Shown piece after piece: positions 29,491 to 33,434 of a stretch of 33,434 bases of DNA. Below the pieces are notes generated by a model, which did not search any database, was not told the DNA's origin, and was given only the letters and a program-made list of their open reading frames with translations. Positions within the stretch are counted from its first letter, which is position 1. Each line of letters begins with the position of its first letter. Source of the stretch: Chara braunii (Eukaryota; Streptophyta; Charophyceae; Charales; Characeae); contig BFEA01000065.1 of assembly GCA_003427395.1 (NCBI GenBank), forward strand, positions 4,077,659 through 4,111,092. The letters are read 5' to 3'. Both the position numbers and the translations under genes were made by a program.

Positions 29491-31060
29491 TCTTGCAGGG
29501 GAGGGGAGGAGCAACCTATTATCTACATTTCCTCTTCCTTGCCCATGCTTGCTGCACATTGGGTCCTCACTCTTGTTGCTGTTTCTGTCAAGCCGGGGGT
29601 CGGATTGTTGATCGGAGGTGCGGATGTGCTGCCCGTGTGGGGGGGATGGATTGGCTGAGACGTGGGGGGGGTTCCGATTCATTGGCTGTTCATATGGGCA
29701 TACAGACAATTGTTTACTCAGGTCGTGTCTCATGGCCCCCGGGTAGGAAGACGATCGATCCCGTTCCCTTGGCTTTTCCATATCTCATTTTCATTTTGTT
29801 GTTGCTTCGTTGCGCCTTTTTCTAGTTTTTGTGAATTTTGTGGATTTAGTTATTTTTATATTCTTAGATTGGTATGCATGATTTTCTCTTGCGCTGGCTT
29901 GGGGTTTTCGCAGGTTTCCCGGGGGAAGGGGAAGATGGCCTAGTGGCACTGGAGGTGGGAACGAAGGTGAGAAGGTGGGGGGTACGTGCCTGTTCTTCCT
30001 CGTCTCATTGGTCCTTCTTCGCTGTTCCTCTTCTCCGTTCTGTCTTTGGCCCTCCGTGGGTTGTTCCAATGGTCCGCTTTTGTCCTCCCTTCTTTCTTTT
30101 TTGGTCCTTTCCTTCTCGGTTTTTACGTTGGTCTACCTTGCTCTCCCCTCCCCTTCCTCTCTTCCTCTATCCTTACTCCCTTCCCCTCACTGTTTCTTCT
30201 GATCATCTCTTGCCTTTGCTATTGTTACTTCTCTCCGCGACTTCCACTCATACTATGGCTATAGCATTCTTCCCTTTCTTTCTCCGTCTCGCCATTTTGC
30301 TCACCGTTGTCCTTACCTTCCTTTCCCTCCCCGCTCCTTCCAATCCTCCTTTACCTTAGCTCTCGTTACTTTTCTCGTGACTTCCAGATTCGCAGCTTGT
30401 CGGTTCATTTTTTTATTTTTATTTTTCTCTGGTCATGGGGTCCTGCCCATCCCTGAACTGCCACCTGTACTTCTCGTCGCTCTCCTTTGTTCATCTTAGT
30501 CTGATTGATTGCAGCGGTCCTTTTCCTTTTCACTCGCACTTCCTTCAATTTGCTCTTCCACTCAGCTTCCTTGCCGCTGCTTCCGTTTGCTTCTTTCGTG
30601 CACTTTTGTCTCATGGTTCGTCATCTAGGGGGCCCTCTCCGTTGTTCTCCACTCGTTATGGTGTCTCTCCCATCGCCGCGCTTTTCTGTCGCTCCGCTAC
30701 GAGCGGTGGCTATGGAGTTTTCACAGGAGCCCGGGATCTCGGCTCTGCGGGTTTGTACCCGCAGCCGCCTTCTGCCCCTGCTTAGTGCTTCACCACGACA
30801 GCCGGTGACGTGGACGGCGCTAGTGTGGTGGCGCCTGCTCTAACGGAGCCCCGCCAACACCTTACCCTCCACCGATGATCGGCCAATTGATCAACAGAAA
30901 GAGATCGACCTACACATTAGCTTAAGTTGCTTTGTTGTTTCTTTTTACCAGTTATGTGCATAAAGTTACAGCAAGCTGCAGTGCCCTCCTGCCCGAATTG
31001 AATTTTGCAAGGTAGAGGTGCACAGCAGTTTGAGGAGCTTGCCTACCTGAAAACAAACCA
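29491..31060. other. Pyrimidine-rich region, no gene recognised
   Basis: The plus strand is rich in CTT/TTCC runs (about 30,000-30,660). The minus strand gives Lys/Glu/Arg-rich frames (29791-30069, 30405-30614), perhaps LINE 5' leader. An 8-bp hairpin CTGCGGGT-TTGT-ACCCGCAG lies at 30745-30764. Confidence 0.5.
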
Positions 31061-31511
31061 ACTCTACTCTACTCTACGATACTCTGTGACACTCTATGAC
31101 ACTCTACTCTACTCTACTCCACCCTACAATACGACACTCTACTCTACTCTACGACACTTTACTCTACTATACTACACTCTTCTCTACTCTACTCTACTCT
31201 ACTCTACTCTACTCTACTCTACTCTACTCTACTCTACTACACTCTACTATACTCTACTCGACGACATTCTACTCTACACTACTCTACTCTACTGTACTCT
31301 ACTCGACGACATTCTACTTTACTCTACTCTACTCAACGGCATTCTACTCTACTCTACTCTACTACACTCTACGACACTCTCTACAACACTACTCCACAAC
31401 ACTCTATGACACTCTACTCTACTTTATGATGACATTCTACTCTACTCTACTCTACTCTACTCTACGACACTCTCTACAACACTACTCTACTTTACTCTAT
31501 GACACTTTATG
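31061..31511. repeat. Pentanucleotide satellite (CTACT)n
   Basis: A tandem ACTCT/CTACT array with variants (GACACTCT, CAACACTACT, GACGACATTCTA) fills about 450 bp. Open Tyr/Thr/Ser/Leu-rich frames across it are repeat products. A short outlier of the same motif lies at about 32487-32511. Confidence 0.93.
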
Positions 31512-32159
31512 TGAGATGACACGAATTCGCACACTGGATGCCAAAGAGTAGAAAATCAGATAGTGTCGCTTATCACTTCCAGCAAATTATCACAAGAGCA
31601 ATAAGAGTTCAAGTCACCAACACTTATCAATGCATACAAAGGTAACCAGTAACTGGTGTCATCTCTCAGGTAAGTGACTCTTTCCAGCTCTTCTTCTCTC
31701 TCTCTCTCATTGGTCTTCTCCCTAGCTATGTCCTCACTGTGTCTTCTCTCCCTACATGCATGCACACTCACTTACTACTATTCAAGGATCTATTCTGGAT
31801 ACATCCACTGCCAGTCCTACTAACTACCACTACTAGCACTACCACTGTGCATTGGCGCAGCTATGGCTGCCTTCTCCCTGCCAGCGCTAACTCTCCCTCT
31901 CTCTCTCTCTCACTTAGCGCAACACCCTGGCTCAGCGCTCTGCTCTTCCCAATAGCGCACAAGTGCACCAACACTTCCACTCTTCATCCGAATTAGCAAT
32001 CTGCCACATGAGGAGGCTGGCCACTCCTTATGTTGTCTTGGACTGAGCTTCAACTCGTCCCAGCCTCTGTTTCTTGGGGCTTGACTCGGTTCTGGTCCCA
32101 CATCCCCACAGCCTGTTTGCTTCAGAATGTCAGGCCTGGTACTATTCCCAAATTTTCAT
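31512..32159. other. No gene recognised
   Basis: Mixed sequence with short CT runs (31691-31710 and 31890-31912). Short open frames show no known domain. Confidence 0.5.
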
Positions 32160-32400
32160 TGGTGTGCTGCTGCTTGGGCCTTTGAGCCACGACTTTTCGA
32201 TTGTGGCACACAACTTTTGACTGGGGTTTGTGACTCCTGCCTCTGGGACACGACTTTTGCTTGTGGAGTGTCCTTCGCCCGTGGGTCATGACTTTCCAAT
32301 ACGACTTTTCATTATGAGACATGATTTTTGCCCCTGGGATGTGACTGTTAGCCGGGTGCCTGTGGGACTTTGACCGCTAAGGTCCCCGGCTGTGACTTTT
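32160..32400. repeat. Degenerate short repeats around ACGACTTTT
   Basis: ACGACTTTT and close variants (ACAACTTTTG, ATGACTTTCC, ATGATTTTTG, GTGACTTTTC) recur about every 20-60 bases, often with TGGG or TGTGG just upstream. No coding frame is preserved. It may be an old minisatellite. Confidence 0.6.
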
Positions 32401-32556
32401 CTGAAACTGACCGTCTTGGCCTTTCTCGGCCCAGGCCTCTGACCCTGAGATTTGGATTTGGGGTCCGGATCGTGGAAGGCCTTTCACTACTCTACTCTAC
32501 TCTACGACACTCTCCTCCTCTCTATGGACTTCCTTTACCATTTCGGTAGTTTTGGT

Positions 32557-32800
32557 TGTGGGCGTAGCCCGCACCGCCCGCACCACGGGCGCTAAGCTAT
32601 TCGTCAATTAAACTCAGACTTCGTAGCCAGTTTTAGGCTATTCTTTATTACCCTGTGATTCGTTTTTTTTTTTTTTTAATTTGTCTCAGTTTATGCGAGT
32701 GGTCCTTGTCAGGTTGCCTAAAACATTTCTTATTTCTGTGGGCATGGCCCGCACCGCCTGCACCGTGGGCTCTCAGCTAGTTATTATTAAAGAGTTAGCA
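32557..32800. repeat. Direct repeat pair, offset 180 bp
   Basis: TGTGGGCGTAGCCCGCACCG (32557) and TGTGGGCATGGCCCGCACCG (32737) begin two related segments of about 64 bp that continue through GGGC, AGCTA and TTAA. They are separated by a T-run near 32665-32678. Confidence 0.75.
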
Positions 32801-33340
32801 TTCTTAGTGCGGAGGCTGTGTTTTAAACCACCAGTACCTTTCCCAGCTATTGATGCCGACCCTAAAATCGCCCTGCGCGCCAAAGAAAAATGAACCGGCG
32901 TGGGCCTCATTTTGGCTGCGGCCGCCAGCCATTTTGGTTGGTACCCAAATCCCCAAAAGATGTGATGAGTAAAACACATCCAGATTCAGGTGCTTAATCC
33001 AATCCTCTTTGCTAGTGGGACCTCCCGCCACCAGGAGGAAATGCTATGGGTCCCAGACTAGCTAAGTGTACAGTCTCCTCTCTATTGTGGAGTGCAACAA
33101 TTTGGCTAACAGGAATAACTAACATCAGGGGGGATGACGACATTACAAAAAGGGGAGGGTTAAGTTGCAGATGGGCAGAAAATACTGCCACCCTTCCACT
33201 TTCAGCGCAAATCTCTCCCCTCATGATGGCTGTGACTGTGACAAAGGCGAAACATGTAGGGAGTTATCGCCGCTATGCTTCTGAGCTTACTTGATAATCG
33301 AATCGAAGCTTTTTTGCACTACTTCGTGTCTATCGGCTTC

Positions 33341-33342
<2 letters not shown>
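32801..33342. other. No gene recognised
   Basis: The open frame at 33046-33294 (82 codons) has normal-looking amino acid content but matches no family I know and has no visible splice or domain support. Confidence 0.5.
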
Positions 33343-33427
<85 letters not shown>

Positions 33428-33434
33428 TGTGTGT
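33343..33434. repeat. (CT)n then (GT)n microsatellite at the window end
   Basis: CT repeats to 33410 switch to GT repeats to the last base. The repeat runs off the window. Confidence 0.96.

Noticed and set aside
31005-31551. Tyr/Thr/Leu-rich repeat protein (134 and 151 codons)
   Set aside because: A CTACT array of 5-bp period stays open in several frames at once, so the ORFs carry no coding signal.
33046-33294. 82-codon ORF as a gene
   Set aside because: No recognised domain, no splice evidence, and its length is within chance expectation for this much sequence.

Overview
This window is eukaryotic nuclear DNA, gene-poor and dominated by decayed, nested transposable elements and simple repeats. 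Two spliced exons of a dynein heavy chain (AAA1 region, probably an axonemal isoform), two fragments of a plant-type mitochondrial small-subunit rRNA, and a chromodomain Ty3/gypsy element with a tRNA-iMet-like primer site point to a streptophyte with flagellated cells. A Chara-like charophyte alga fits best, because flowering plants lack dynein heavy chains. That assignment is an inference.

Layout. 1-71: a repeat end joined to an intact Nextera mate-pair junction adapter, which is a library artefact. 72-7,600: two mitochondrial rRNA fragments (about 520-738 and 7,414-7,600) bracket the dynein exons at 3134-3268 and 4788-4920. The introns and flanks hold two foldback elements with 4-bp target duplications, several copies of a short dispersed repeat (family A), a perfect 47-bp inverted repeat, microsatellites, and a broken LINE 3' fragment on the minus strand. 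7,600-10,300: tandem and dispersed noncoding repeats, including family B, and a GC-rich tandem repeat ending in a 13-bp hairpin. 10,369-29,500: one minus-strand LINE, split into pieces. Its ORF2 is interrupted by a complete but decayed Ty3/gypsy chromovirus-like element on the plus strand (13,330 to about 22,800: LTR, primer site, gag, protease, RT, RNase H, integrase, chromodomain, polypurine tract, LTR). Its ORF1 appears to be split by about 2.5 kb of repeats (26,245 to about 28,760). 29,800-33,434: no gene recognised; a pentanucleotide satellite, degenerate short repeats, and a terminal CT/GT microsatellite.

No intact transposon protein remains. The gypsy ORFs carry several frameshifts and stops, its protease reads D-C-G, and the LINE RT active site reads F-V-D-N instead of F/Y-A-D-D. 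The only sequence that looks under coding constraint is the dynein exon pair. The next dynein exon is not visible, so either that intron exceeds 28.5 kb and contains all the nested retroelements, or the gene or assembly is broken. I see no autonomous novel system. The most useful observations are the nested structure, the foldback family, the long perfect hairpin, the split rRNA fragments and the adapter artefact.
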